Both the position numbers and the translations under genes were made by a program. The notes beneath the pieces were generated by a model. That model saw nothing but the letters and a program-made list of their open reading frames with translations, did not search any database and had not been told where the DNA came from. A stretch of DNA of 64,000 nt from Chondrosia reniformis (taxonomy: Eukaryota; Porifera; Demospongiae; Chondrillida; Chondrillidae), in NCBI GenBank assembly GCA_947172415.1, contig OX359191.1:4712001-4776000 (forward strand), written 5' to 3'. How positions within the stretch are numbered: position 1 is the first letter of the stretch; every line of letters starts with the position of its first letter. Shown piece after piece: positions 12,961 through 26,000 of this stretch.

Positions 12961-14830
12961 CTAGTTGTAGGTACTAGTTGTATTTATTAGTTGCAAGTAC
13001 GATTCGTATGTCCCATTTGAATGTACTAGTTGTATGTACTAGTTAATAGTTGTATAGTCTAGTTGTATGTACTAGTTGTTTGTACTATTTGTATGGACCA
13101 GTTGTTGAATCTTGTACTACTTATACTATGTTATGGGTTGGTTCTAGTTGTATGTACTAGATACTTGTTGCATGTACTAGTTGTATGAACTAGTTTTTTG
13201 AACTAGTTGTGTGTACTGTTTATATGTAGTAGTTATATGAACTAGCTGTATGTACTATTCGTGTGTACTAATTGTATGCACTAGTTGTATGTACTAGTTG
13301 TATGTACTCAATACTTTTTGTATTTACTATTCGAATGTAGTAGTTATTTGTACTAGTTGAATGTATAAGTAGTGTGTAACTGTTGTATGTACTAGTTATA
13401 TGTACTAGTTGTATGTACTAGTCGCATGTACTAGTTTTATGTAGTTGTATGAACTAGTTCGACCTAATAATTTCATGTACTACTTGTATGTACTAGCTGT
13501 ATTAGTTGGTTGTGTGTACTAATTCTATGTACTAGTTGTATGCACTAGTTGTATGTATATACTAGATATGAACCAGTTGTATGTACAAGATAAATGTACT
13601 AGTTCTTTCTACTAGCTATATACTAGTTTTATGAGTTTGTTGTATGTACTAGTTGTGTGTACTAGCTGTATGAACTAGTCGCTTGTATTAGTTATATGTA
13701 CTAGTTACTTGTTTTATCTATTAATTTTATGTACTAGTTGTATGTACTAGTTGTATGTATATACCAGTTGTATGTACTAGTTAAATGTACTAATTTTATA
13801 TATATATTAGTTGTATGTACTAGTTTCCAGTTGTAATCACTAGTTTTATGCACTAGTCCAAGTTATATTTAGTAGTTGTAGGTACTAGCTGTATCTAAAA
13901 GTTGTATGGAATAGTGGTATGTACTAATTGCTTGTTCTATTTGTATATACTAGTTGTATGTACTAATTATGTGCCAGTTGTATGTACTAGTTGTATGTAT
14001 ATACTAGTTGTATATACAAGTTGTACGTTCTAGTATTATCTACTCGTTCTATGAACTAGTTGTATGTACTAGTTTATAGTTGAATGTACTAGTTGTATGT
14101 ACTATGTGTATGTACTATTTATAAGTGCCAATTATATGTGTATTCACTGGTTATATGTTTGTGTACTAGTTATTTGTACTAGTTGTATGCACTAGCTGTA
14201 CGTACTAGTTGTATGTACTATTCATAATAACTAGGTATATGGGTATTTACTAGCTATATGTAGTAGATATATGTACAAATTTTATGTCCCAGTTGTTTGT
14301 CCTAGTTGTATGTACTAGTTGAATGTACTAGTTGTATGTACTAGTTAATAGTTGTATGAACTAGTTGTAGCTACTAATTGTAAATACTAGTTGTATGAAC
14401 TAGTTGTATGTTCTAGTTTTATGAACTAGTTGTATGTACTAGTTGTATGAAGTAGTTGTATGTACTAGTTGTATGTACTATGTTTATGTACTATTTATAT
14501 GTACCAGTTATATTTTTATGTATTAGTTATATATATATGGTAGATGTGTGTCCTAGTTATATGTACTAGTTGCAAGTACTAGTTGTATGTACTAATTGTA
14601 TGGACTAGTACTAGTTATAGTTTACTAGTTGTATGTACTAGTTGTATGTATATACTAGTTGTATGTACTAGTTGTATGTACAAGTGGTAGGTTCTTGTAT
14701 TAGTTATACTAGATGCTAGGAAGGTACTAGTTGTATATAGTTGATACTAGTTGTACGTACTAGTTGTGTGTACTAGTTGTATGTACTATTTATAATTATT
14801 AGGTAAAAGTGTATGTGCCAAAATGTATGT

Positions 14831-15074
14831 GCCAAGGATTCACAGAAGATTAAGAAAAAGAAAAAGACAAGACTCCCAGGATCACTGATGAAGGGTGGAA
14901 TTCCCAGAAACAGCTGTCTGATCCAGTGGAGAAGAAGATGAGAGAAGGGAAAAGAAGGAAGAAAAGACTACTGTATCTTCATCTAAAGCTCTCTTTAGGT
15001 TTAATTCCCCTATAGGCTCTTTTTACAGAATAGGCATATAGCATGTAGGAATATGGTATCTTAGATTTTTCATG
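14831..15074 (+). mobile_element. 250-bp conserved island, copy B
   Basis: Same family as 5488-5737 and 30147-30401. Relative to the satellite it is in the opposite orientation to copies A and C, so it cannot be explained by the same inverted duplication and suggests a separate insertion. A missing base relative to copy C (in AAAGACTCCC) breaks the lysine-rich open frame. The right edge ends in TTTTTCATG as in the other copies. The left edge is less clean (GTATGTGCCAAGG). Confidence 0.65.
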
Positions 15075-16157
15075 TACTAGTTATTTGTAGTAGGTGTATG
15101 CACCATATATAATTACACAATATGTGTATTTACTAGTTATATGTAGTGGGTGTATGTACTAGTTATATGTCCTAGCTCTTTGTTTTATTGACTAGTTGAA
15201 TGTACTAGTTGTATGTACTAATTGTATGTACTAGTTTCATGTACTAGTTGTATGTACTAATTATATGTACTAGTTCTATCCACTAGTTTTATGTACTAGT
15301 CCTAGTTATATTTAGTAGTTGTAGGTACTAGCTGTAGGTATATACTAGTTATAAATAATAGCTATACACTAGTTGTATATACAAGCTGTACATTCTAGTA
15401 TTATGTAGTCGTTATATGAACTAGTTGTATGTACTAATTGTATGTGCTAGGTGTGTGTACTATTTGGTATGTACTAGTTGTATGTACTAGTTGTATGTAC
15501 TAGATGTTTGAACTAGTTTTAAGGTCTAGCACAAGGTATACCTGGGACTAGGAATGAACTAGTTCTATGAACTAATTGTTGTTTGTGTGAACTAATTTTC
15601 TGTACTAGTTGTATGTACTATATTTATGGACTAATTTTATGTGTATGTACTAGTATTATATAAAAGTTATATGTATTAGTTTTATGTACTATGTGGATTC
15701 ACTATTTATTTGAACTAGTTATAACTTTATGCATTAATTATATGTGGTAGGTGTGTTTTCTAATTACATGTACTAGTTGAAAGTACTAGTTGTAGTTACT
15801 AGGTGTATGTACTAGAACTAGCTATATTTACTAGGTTTAGGCACTAGTTGTATGTATTAGTTGTATGTAGTAATTGTGTGTGTTAATTGTATGTACAAGT
15901 TCTGTGTACTAGTTGTATGTATATACTAGTTGTATGTACTAGCTATGTACTAGTTGTATGTTCTAGTTGTATGTATTAGATACTAGTTGTATGTACTAGT
16001 TGTACGTACTAGTTGTATGTACTAGTTGTATTTACTATTTGTATGTACTATTTATATGTGTGTGTACTAGTTATATGTACTAGTTGTATGCGCTAGCTGT
16101 ATGTACTAGTTGTATGTGGTAGGTGTATGTACTAGTTATTTATGGTAGGTGTATGTA

Positions 16158-16340
16158 CTGGTAATATGTCCTAGTTGTATGTACTAGTTGCATGCACTAG
16201 TTGTATGTCCTAGTTGTATGTACTAGTTGCATGCACTAGTTGTATGTACTGGTAATATGTCCTAGTTGTATGTACTAGTTGCATGCACTAGTTGTATGTC
16301 CTAGTTGTATGTACTAGTTGCATGCACTAGTTGTATGTAC
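16158..16340 (+). repeat. 91-bp sub-repeat inside the satellite
   Basis: The segment starting with CTGGTAATATGTCCTAG near 16159 is repeated exactly 91 bases later, and within it a 39-bp piece is also doubled. 91 is 7 x 13 and 39 is 3 x 13, so this is recent local amplification in whole satellite units. Confidence 0.8.
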
Positions 16341-17204
16341 TAGTTGAATGTATATACCAAATGTATGTACTAGTTCAATGCACCAGTTTTATATATATAC
16401 TAGTTGCATGTACTAGTTTCTAGTTGTATATACTATGTGTGTGTACTATTCAAAAGTTATAGGTTTATGTATTAGCTATATGTAGTAGGTGTGTGTACTT
16501 GTTATATGTACTAGTTGAAAGTACTAGTTGTATGTGCTAATTGTATGTACACGTTCTGTGTATTAGTCGTATGTTTATACTAGTTGTATGTACTTGTTGT
16601 AGTTTCAAGTCCTAGTTATATTAGGGACTATAGAGGTGCTAGTTGTATGTACTAGATACTACTTGTATGTACTAGTATTATGTACTAGTTGTAAGTATAT
16701 ACCGGTTGTATGTACTAGTTAAATGTACTAGTTTTATATATATACTAGTTGTATGTACTATATGTATGTACTATTCATATATACTAATCATATTTATATG
16801 TATTAGTTATATGTAGTAGATTTGTGTACTTGTTAGATGTACTAGTTGAAAGTAGTAATTGTAGGTACTAATTGAATGTACTATTTGTAGGTTATAGTAC
16901 TAGTTATAATAGGTACTAAGTAGGAATTAGTTGTATGTACTAGTTGTTAGTACTATTTTAACGTACTAGTTGTATATACTAGTTCTATGTACTAGTCCTA
17001 GTTAAATTTACTAGATGTAAGTACTGGTTGGATGTAGTAGTTGGATGTAGTTGTTGTATGTACTAATTGTTTGTACTAGTTGTATGTACTAGTTGTATGT
17101 ATATACTAATTGTAAGTTCTAGCTATGTACTAGTTGTATTTATATACTAGTTTGTTGTTTATGTAGTTGTTGTATATGGTAGTTTTATGAAGTCGTACTA
17201 TGCT

Positions 17205-20200
17205 AATGAACTCTCTACATAAGACTATACACCAATTTGACTCATACTTGGAGGACAATTAGCTATTAATATCTTATTGATATTATAATCAGTAGAAGTC
17301 TTGTTATACAATAAAATTATTATAATTATGAAATAACAGCTGTGGTCTGGTGGTAATTAAGATGAATGTGAGGGGAAACATGAAATTAAAAAGAAAAGGA
17401 CTATAATAAACTGTCCATATTATTCTATATAATACATATATGCATTGTATGCAATACTATTTATAAAACTGAGAAGTTAAATGGCATAGGATTCACAACA
17501 ATAACTTCATCTTCAGGATAAGGTGGAATAGTGATGGTTAGTTTTGCATATGCACATCTTGCTATTATCCTTTGTAGAGGAATGTATTGGTGGTTAGACA
17601 GAGCAGGGTCATACACATTCTCTACAACTATGCATGGAGATCCAAAATAGTTTGGTTGAGGGTAGAATTTATACCACCAAATTTCAAGAGCTATGTGGTC
17701 CAATGCTAGCTCTTCTCTAGATTCATTGGTGAAGAGTATCGTATGTTTCAGTATGTTCCTGACCTCACCTATCCTTTCAGAATTGTCTCCAAGAGGCCAC
17801 TTTGCTGTAACTATCTGTCCTTTCTTTATCTTCTCCCCTGCATAAACCATATTCTTCGATGTCTCTGCATATGCACTTGAGGTATTAATAAGGGCAGTCT
17901 GGCCATACAGAGATTTGTACATGGTAGATAGCCCAGTCTGCTCATCCAGCCTAAGTACTGATGTGGTACTGTGTTTCAGTTGCATCAAATAAATTTCATG
18001 TTCTTGCAAGGCATACTCTAATTGTTGACTGGGTGAAAGATAATTTTGAAGAGTTTCAATTCTATGTAAATGACTTACTGAGATCACAGTAGAACAGTCA
18101 TCAATGAAGACATCATTAACATATGACTTCAAATGGTCATAACCTGGTGGTACAGACATTGTACGAATAAATTGTCCTTTCAAAAATTTTTTGGCTAGTT
18201 GTTTTTCAAAGCTTTTGCGATTTGTCGAATAAGCAGCAATTGTTCCATTATACCTTTCAAAGGGAAAACACCAATAGCCATAGAGAGGGCCATAATCAAG
18301 TACACATGATGTTAGATGGAGATGTAAATGCATGTTCATTGTGCATGACTGTTTTCCAAAATAATTTTGCACGCCTTCACAAAATGCTTGCAGTCTCAAC
18401 CCTGCCTCTTCATTCATATCTTTCTTGATAGCTCTTCGGCACAACAAGCAACAAGCATGAACAAAGTTCATCCAAATATCATAAAGTTCTGGTGTAATAG
18501 CATCTTTCAGGACTATTGGACTGTATATTATTGTCCAGTTCCTCCATTGATCAGCAGTAAAACCACTGTAATTGGAATCAATTTTCATTGGTAAACGGCC
18601 AATCTTCACAGGAGTAACAAATGCTTTAGAAACATTTTTTACTATACCCATATTAATCAAGTTGTTTTCCAAGAGTAGCTTCATGAAGTACTTGGCAGAA
18701 CCCTCAAATAGGTTGTGCATAGGATCAATAACATGATATCGGATGATATCAAAATATGGTAGGTCAAGCAGCTGACAAAACCTTAGGCCATGTTCCACTT
18801 CAAAGGCTCTCTGCCTAGAATTGTTAGGTAACTCTTTGTATTTATAAGCAAGTTCCCTATGAAGAGAAGAATCACGTTTAGGCCAAATGCTAATGTCAAA
18901 TCCTGAAAAATCTGGCTTTTCTCCAAAATGATTTACCTTAAATGATTTTAGGCATTTTGAACATCCTAAAGTAGCTGAATGTCCTGGAAGAGCAAGAACT
19001 TTCCGAGTCGCGGGAATGTCACAAGCAATTAGATTTATTACTGCATGTAACTTCAAGGACACACTGCCAACTTCAATTTCATAACCTTCATATAATGTTA
19101 TTAGTTCTGATGCCAATGGTTGTAAAAAGGAATTAAGATTTAAAGGTGGCTCCTTGGGACCTGGAATTATTCCTATAAGTATAGCATTTTCCTCTTTAAA
19201 TCTGAGGGCCCTGGGTAGATTTAAAATCGACAGGTATATTGCACCAACAGAATACTGTGTGTGTTTAAATGGTTGGAACCAGTCTACATTTAAGGCTAAG
19301 TACAACCAAAAGGCATCATCATCATCTAAAGTACTGGAAAATTCTTTCCAAACCAGTCCATCATGTATATCACATAACAAATTGGCATCATCATTTTTCC
19401 TTTGCTTCCAAGAGAAGCATAATTCTAGCATACAAGGCCTTGAAAGCATAGCCTCTAATGATGAACATAGTGAAATGTATGGAAATGTCAATTTAGGATA
19501 AGCTTCCTTCAAAGAATAGGCTATTACCACATATGCCTCTCCGTGAAGCCTGTGAATGTGCAGGAGCCTCCTGATGAATACACTGATTTAATTGTGGGTT
19601 ACGGCTATCAGTGTCATATACAGAGTAACATTTGTCACACACAGTAAATAATTTTGGTTGCAATTCTTCTTTTTGCTTAAGAAATTTGTAGCCATTTGCC
19701 AAAGAAGTTGGAAAAGCAGCAGAAAACTGTGAAAATATTTCGGAAGAAACAGCTGCTTCCATTTTGGCAAACAAAGACTTTAAACTTTTTAACAAGGATG
19801 TCATTGCATTGTCTCCAATATTATTCAGCACAGACCAGAGCAGCAGGATGTGCATGAATTCAGACAAGTGTGGAATCCTCTCATCTGACCTTAAGTCACC
19901 AATTTCTTCACTTTCTTCATCAGAGTCAAAGTCTTCCAAATTGATATCACATTGAGAACTCTACAACAATACAAATGAGTACATAATTATCTATCTATCT
20001 ATCTATCTAACTATATATATATGTGATTGTGCATATGATTATGTTCACATTAGTAAAAACAAGGTGCGGTGTGAACATTGCAGGAAGGCTACTCATTAAT
20101 TCATAAATCATATACCGTGGGAAGATCATGTTTGTACAGAAAGTAGTTTAAGGGCTGAATTATGGCAGTGCAATTAAGCTTTTAGTGAATTGGATTATAG

Positions 20201-20914
20201 AGATAGTCAATGGGTACCTAGTATAAAATTCATTTAGGTGAAGTGGGTTGAATAGTAAAAACACTGTAAAAAATATGCATATATAAATTATGTCTAAAGG
20301 AAGTCCACAACACATGCAAAGTGGGAACTATATAATTATGATAAGCACTCCTGCACAGGTCCTTGTTACATACCTCTGTGGATGTGTCTGAAAAAATTTT
20401 ATTTCTTCAGGATGATCAGCTTCAGTATATTCAAAATTGTTCAATAATTCTGATTCTTCAAAGTCATTCTGTATGGTTATCTCACCAGTCTCCATTAATT
20501 GATAGCGAAGGCAAGCTGATAAAGCTTCGCTTGAACTACCTCGCCTTGAAACAGTATCATTGACTTGTGACTCGTGCATTTCGCTGCTTGAAGATGAAGA
20601 ACACAATAGTGTATCTGCTAGATGATCGCTCATGATTCTCACAAACGCGCAACCGTATCGACAGCTAGAGTGAATGACTTCAAATCCTATCATAATATCA
20701 TTATTACACAATGAAGTGATATAATAATTATATAAACCCATGCATATTAATGATTTCAGTAAAGGGGCGGGCGAAATACGGTATCCGTTCTCTTTTTGAT
20801 TAAATACGGCACCGTCATTCTCCCGTATATTTCTTTTCCCGTCTTCGTCACGTCCAATTTCAATAACACGGATTCTGTGGTCTACCGTCTTTCCTTATGT
20901 AATTTCTTGTGATA
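17205..20914 (-). mobile_element. Left half of a CACTA-type transposon (carries the transposase)
   Basis: On the minus strand the element starts at 20911 with CACAAGAAAT, preceded by the duplicated target TAT (20914-20912). This is the inverse of the end at 2508-2520. Subterminal AGACGG-type motifs lie near 20839 and 20885. The transposase gene follows, and the element is cut at about 17204, where plus-oriented satellite begins with no TIR. The uninterrupted target is present at 28681-28691 (CTATATAGTAC). The missing right half may be the end at 2190-2520, which was inserted at the identical point of the same higher-order unit. Confidence 0.75.
17461..20633 (-). pseudogene. CACTA/EnSpm (tnp2-like) transposase, frameshifted
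   Basis: Two exons can be read. Exon 1 runs from the ATG at 20633-20631 to 20374. A 415-bp intron (20373-19959) follows, with donor GTATGT and an acceptor after TAGAG. Exon 2 runs from 19958. It is open to about 19500, then the frame shifts and continues to the stop at 17461. Family-typical blocks are visible in order: CDKCYSVYD and SRRGICG in the N-terminal part; IGIIPGPKEPP and FLQPLASEL; a cysteine block GCSKC after DIPATRK; DPMHNLFEG; and PFERYNG toward the end. These fit the tnp2-type transposase of CACTA/CMC elements, which cut and paste DNA in the nucleus. The open part after the shift is 689 codons. Only one indel near 19500 separates it from an intact frame, so the copy died recently or the base is a sequencing error. 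The exact start is uncertain (an upstream ATG lies at 20741). Confidence 0.85.
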
Positions 20915-22885
20915 GTACCTACCTAGTACCTAGTTTAACTAGTACTAGAACCTTCAACTAGTGCATACAATTTGTACACACAAATAGTACATACAGCTAG
21001 TAAATATAACTACTACATACTACTAGTACATAAAACTAGTACATATAACTGGTATATATAACAAGTACATATAAACAGTACATACAACTAGTTCATTAAA
21101 CTAGTTCATACAACTAGTACATGCAACAAGTATCTAGTACATAGAACCTACCTAGTACATAGTATAAGTAGTACAAGAATCAACAACTGGTACATACACA
21201 TAGTACATACAACTAGTACTTACAACTAGTACATACAACTTGAAACTAGTAGTTACTACTAGTTCATAGAACGAGTACAAAATACTATGTAGAGCATACA
21301 ACTTGACTATACATCTAGTACATAGCTAATATTAACAACTAGTATATACATATAACTATTACGTACAACTGGTACATAACTAGTACATACAAATTCAACA
21401 AACAATTAGTACACAGAACTCTTACATACAGCTTTTACATACAGCTAGTACCTACAACTAGGACTAGTACTTTTATGTACTAGGACTAGTACATAAAACT
21501 AGTGAATACAGCTAGTACATACAATTAGTACATACAACTGGTACAAGCAACTAGTACATACCAAATAGAACTCACAACTAGTACATACAATTAATACATA
21601 CAACTAGTACATTTAACTAGTCCATTTAACTACGACAAACAGCTAGGACATATAACAAGTACATACACCTACTACATATAACTAGTAAATACACATGCCT
21701 TGTAATTAAAAATAGTCATACAACTAGAACATACAGCTAGTACATACAACTAGTACATACAACTAGAAACTAATATATACAACTAGCTCACAGAATGAGT
21801 ACATAATACTAGAACGTACAACTTGCATATTCAACTAGTACATAACTACTACACACAAAAAGGAAAAACAACTAGGACATATAAATAGTACATTCACTTA
21901 CTACATATAACTAGTACATACACTTTCACCTAATAATTATAAATGGGACATACAACTAGTACATACAACTAGTACTTGCAACTAGTACATACAACTAGTT
22001 CACACATCTACCACATATAAGTAATACATAAAAATGTAACTTGTACATATAAATAGTACATAAACATAGTGCATACAAGTAGTTCATACAACTACTAGTA
22101 CATAGAACGAGTATATAAAACTTGGACCTATAACTAGTACACACCTACTACATATAATTAGTATATACATAAATATATAACTAGTACATATGAATAGTGA
22201 ATCCATAAAGTATATATAACTAATACATAAAACTAGTATATGCAACTAGAAACTAGTTCATACAACTATTAAATACAAACAACCAGTTCATAAAACTAGT
22301 ATTTACAATTAGGTCATACAAGTAGTTCATACAACTAGTCCATTCAACTAGTACATACAACTAGGACAAACAACTAGGATTTATAACTAGTACATACACC
22401 AACTACGTATAACTAGTAAATACACATATACCTTGTAATTATAAATAGTACATACAACCAGTACATACAGCTAGTGCACACAACTAGTATATATAACTAC
22501 TTCACAAACATATAACTACTATATACATATAAGTGGTTCTTATAAATAGTACATACGCATAGTTCATACAAATAATAGATACAAATAGTACATACATCTG
22601 CTACATATAACTAGTATCTACAACTAGTAAATATAAATAGAACTAGTTCATAAAAATAGTGCATACAACTAGTACATGCAATTAGTACATACAACTAGTA
22701 CACCCTAACAGTACACAGAAATAGTATATACAACTAGTACATACAACTAGTCCATGGTACCAACAACTAGGACATATAACTGGTACATACACCTACTACA
22801 TACAACTAGGACATACACATATACCTACTAATTATAAATAGTACACACAACTAGTACATAGAACGGGTACATAAAACTAGTACAT
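20915..22885 (-). repeat. 13-bp satellite, minus orientation, block 3
   Basis: The satellite unit now reads TACATACAACTAG on the plus strand, the reverse complement of blocks 1 and 2. The first several hundred bases (from AGTACCTACCTAGTACC) are a near-identical direct copy of 28688 onward and an inverted copy of sequence around 4200-4380. No gene is seen. Confidence 0.95.
22617..22773. repeat. 157-bp exact direct repeat flanking R4-like copy 2 (second copy 27246-27402)
   Basis: Bases 22617-22773 recur exactly at 27246-27402. The second copy begins immediately at the 3' end of the retrotransposon; the first ends 112 bp before its 5' end. Beyond the exact part the two remain similar at roughly 80%. 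This could be a very long target duplication with later change, or the junction of two neighbouring satellite higher-order units bridged by the insertion. Confidence 0.8.
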
Positions 22886-23055
22886 AGTCGTGGGAATTGG
22901 AGGCTGTGGTTCCGAGCTGACAAGAGGATGGGTATTGTCCAGTTCAACCCCCCGACGGAGCAGGGTGCTTAGCCCTTCATGTGGCATCCTGTGGCTAAAT
23001 CAGCCTCCCTGCCAGTATGGGCTAACCCCCCGTCTGGCAGCTTCACTGGGTTACG
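22886..23055 (+). other. Structured 5' leader of R4-like copy 2; HDV-ribozyme-like layout
   Basis: Pairings visible by eye occur in this order: GGAGGCTG (22899-22906) with CAGCCTCC (23001-23008); AACCC (22946-22950) with GGGTT (23048-23052); hairpin CAGGGTGC (22961-22968) with GCATCCTG (22984-22991); hairpin CTGCCAG (23009-23015) with CTGGCAG (23034-23040). The order P1, P2, P3, P3', P1', P4, P4', P2' is that of HDV-like self-cleaving ribozymes, which many R2-type LINEs carry at their 5' end. The first helix starts 13 nt inside the apparent element edge, and the catalytic-C linker (CTTCACT) is not a textbook match, so this is a candidate only. Confidence 0.4.
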
Positions 23056-26000
23056 TTGCGCCATGAGAATGACAATTTTCAAGACAGGCTGTGGCCTAGG
23101 TGCACCAGTGGTGAAGAAAACCCTGGGTCAACCAGAATAGGTGATTCCACTGGTGCCTCACAGGTAGATGTACCTGAATGGAATAACCCTTCTTCGGTCC
23201 CCGTGACGGGCCAACCAGCCCTATGGACCGAGGAAATGGTTAGGGCACTAATTGATTGCTTTGAGCGATCTGAACCCAAAAGAGGTGGCTATCAGAAGCG
23301 TTTAGAGCGGGAATGGCTGAGCAAATACCCACATTTGCCTCAGACCGGTCGAACCCTTGCCTTCCAAGCCAAAAGGAGCTTGGTAGGAGACGGAGTACTG
23401 CAAGTAATGGGTAGCCGAGATTTAGATTTGGTTAATGATGCACCGCAAGGTGCCTCTAGAAGGAGAAGGATCCAAGGGGTGATCTGGAACCTTCAGAGGG
23501 ATAATATCCTCATGGAGCTCTACCGAGAAAGTAAGCCCATGGAAAAGGGGTATGCCGAGCGGTTGTACCAGGCTTGGAATGCTAAAATGCCAGACCATAA
23601 AACCACAAAGGTAGCGCTAACTACAAGACTTAGTAGAATCCGCAGAGGTCAAGGTCTCTCGAGACTAAACCTTGTGGAACCTGACTCTTGTGGTGTAGCC
23701 ACCCTAACTGAGACTGTGGAGGAAGGTGTGGGAGCCCAGGGGCAGGGGGAGCTTCACCAAGTTCAGGCTGTGACTGAACAAAATGGTGAGCTGCCTGCAG
23801 CCCCTGTTGAAACTCCTACAAATGATCATCCTAGTCCCAGGACAAGTGGCAATGATCAACTGATGCAACTTTTAGGCAAAGCAAAAGATGCCTGTCTCCG
23901 AAAGAAACCTGGAGATTTCTCTGATAGAAAACCCTGGGGGGCAGTGCGGTTCAACCATGTTGATACGGCACTGCTTCAGGAGGCCAATGATTGGGTGGAG
24001 AAAGAGTGGCAGGAAGGCCCTAGGTCGGCCTGGCACCTGAACTGCCTAGTCTACTCTGTTGCTATGGCTGTGAGGGGAAAAACAACCAACGAATCGCAGC
24101 CATGCAACCAGGGAAGGAAATCAGATAATCAGAAGGGAAATAAGAGACAGGAAGGTCACATAAGTGACAGGAAGGCCAAGGGCCTTAGGTTTAGAAGACT
24201 GCTTGCCTGGTTGGATGTGGAAATAGCGCGTCAACGGAATAATAATCCTATGACCAAACGCCAGAAAGTACTCCGAAGAAAGCTTAGGAGGGAGTTCCAT
24301 TCATTAAACCTGAATGTGCTGATCAGAGCTCGGGAACAGACACTGGGGAAACTCAGAGTCTGGACCCTACAAGAGCGAAGATCAGCTGAACGCAGGAAAT
24401 TCCAGGAACAAAACCACCTTTGGAATACCCAAAGGAAGTTCCGGATGAATGGCAATGTTCCAACCTCCAATGAAGCCCCCTCGATTGAGGTAGTAAGAGA
24501 CTTTTGGACAAAGATTGTAGGTACTGTTTGTAAGGTCAACAAAGACGACCCAGGGGTGAAAGAATGGCTAAAGGAAACCAAAAAGAGGGTGGGTAGAACC
24601 TCCTCTGAAGGTCCCGATAGCATTGATGAGACCAAACTGAGGAAAGCCTTGAAAAAGGCAAAAAGCTGGTCAGCCCCTGGGCCGGATGGCATCCACACTT
24701 TTTGGTGGAAAGCACTCCCCTCTGCACAGTCTGCCTTGGCAGATGTACTACGGAGGGTGGTGAGCGGAGATCTGTCAGTCCCAGACTGGCTTACAAGGGG
24801 TCGCACTCTACTCATCCCCAAAAAGGGTGACCCGAAAAGTGCGGCCAACTACCGACCTATTGCGTGTCTCAACACAATGTACAAGGCTGTCACAGCATAC
24901 ATTGCATCAGAATTACTCACTTACACCTACACTAATGATCTTTTACCTATGGCTCAACGAGCCATGAGAAAAGGGAGGTGGGGCTGTGTGGACTGTCTAC
25001 TGCTGGATCAATCAATCGGTCTAGATGCCAAAATTATGGGCAAGCCACTTAGTGTGGCATGGATCGATTATGAGAAGGCATATGACAGAGTCCCTCACAA
25101 GTGGGTGATGAAGGTGCTAAAAACCATCAAGTGCCCAGGTTGGATCCGGAGGTCTATAGAGCTCTTCTCCAAACACTGGGCTACTGTGCTTGAGTTGAGG
25201 ACCGCGGGGAAGGTGGTTAGGAGCACCCCTGTTAAATATAACAGAGGACTCTTCCAAGGAGACTCCCTATCGCCACTCCTCTTTTGTCTGGCCATTGCTC
25301 CCATATCCCAAGTTCTTAACAGAACCAAGGGATATACCCTCTGGCATAATGGGGAAAGGAACACCATGTCACACTTGCTGTACATGGATGACCTTAAAAT
25401 ATATGCTGGAGGGCCTGATAAACTCAGGGAAGCCATGGAATGTGTGGAGAAAACCTCAAATGCCATTGGCATGAGGTTTGGAGTGAGAAAGTGTGGAACA
25501 GCTCACATGCAAAAGGGGAAAGTTCTGGCTGGCCCAGACAACCCTGAACGCAGTGAAGAATCCATAAGGAGCCTTGAAAAAGGTACTACTTATAAGTACC
25601 TAGGGCTAGAACAACTGTTTGAGGTGGATGACAGCAAGGTCAAAGCTTGCTTGATCAATGAATTGAGGAGGAGACTCCACAAAGTGTGGGGCTCTCACCT
25701 CAATGGTAAGAATGCTGCAGAAGCCTCTAACATGTTGTGTGCCTCTCTATTGAGATACTCTTACCCAGTTTTGAAGTGGACTCAAAGTGAGCTTCCAAAA
25801 CTGGACCGAATGGTGAGAAAGATCATGAGAAAGTACCAGTGTCATCACTATAACTCTGCCATTGAAAGAGTGAATTTGCCTCGCTCTCAAGGTGGTAGAG
25901 GGCTCTGTAGTTTTCCTTTGGATCACGACAGGGCTGTTGTGAATCTGGCAAGATACCTCCATACTGCCAATGATCCACTCATAGCTGTTTTGGTTAAACA

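Larger units (their letters stand above)
12961..17204 (+). repeat. 13-bp satellite, plus orientation, block 2
   Basis: The same satellite continues after R4-like copy 1. The start (12961-13100) matches the satellite at about 4763-4890, so it is the downstream half of the higher-order unit that the retrotransposon split. An island copy lies at 14831-15074. The block ends abruptly near 17204 against unique CACTA sequence, and the next satellite to the right runs in the opposite direction. Confidence 0.95.

Noticed and set aside
17198-20918. GTACTAT near 17198 and ATAGTAC near 20912 as terminal inverted repeats
   Set aside because: TAGTAC words are everywhere in the satellite. The real left end is supported by the CACAAGAAA match to 2509-2517 and the TAT duplication; 17204 is a truncation.
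24231-24848. Antisense ORF of 205 codons opposite the R4-like polyprotein (also 10451-11068)
   Set aside because: It is the mirror of a strongly coding strand; all recognised motifs are on the plus strand.
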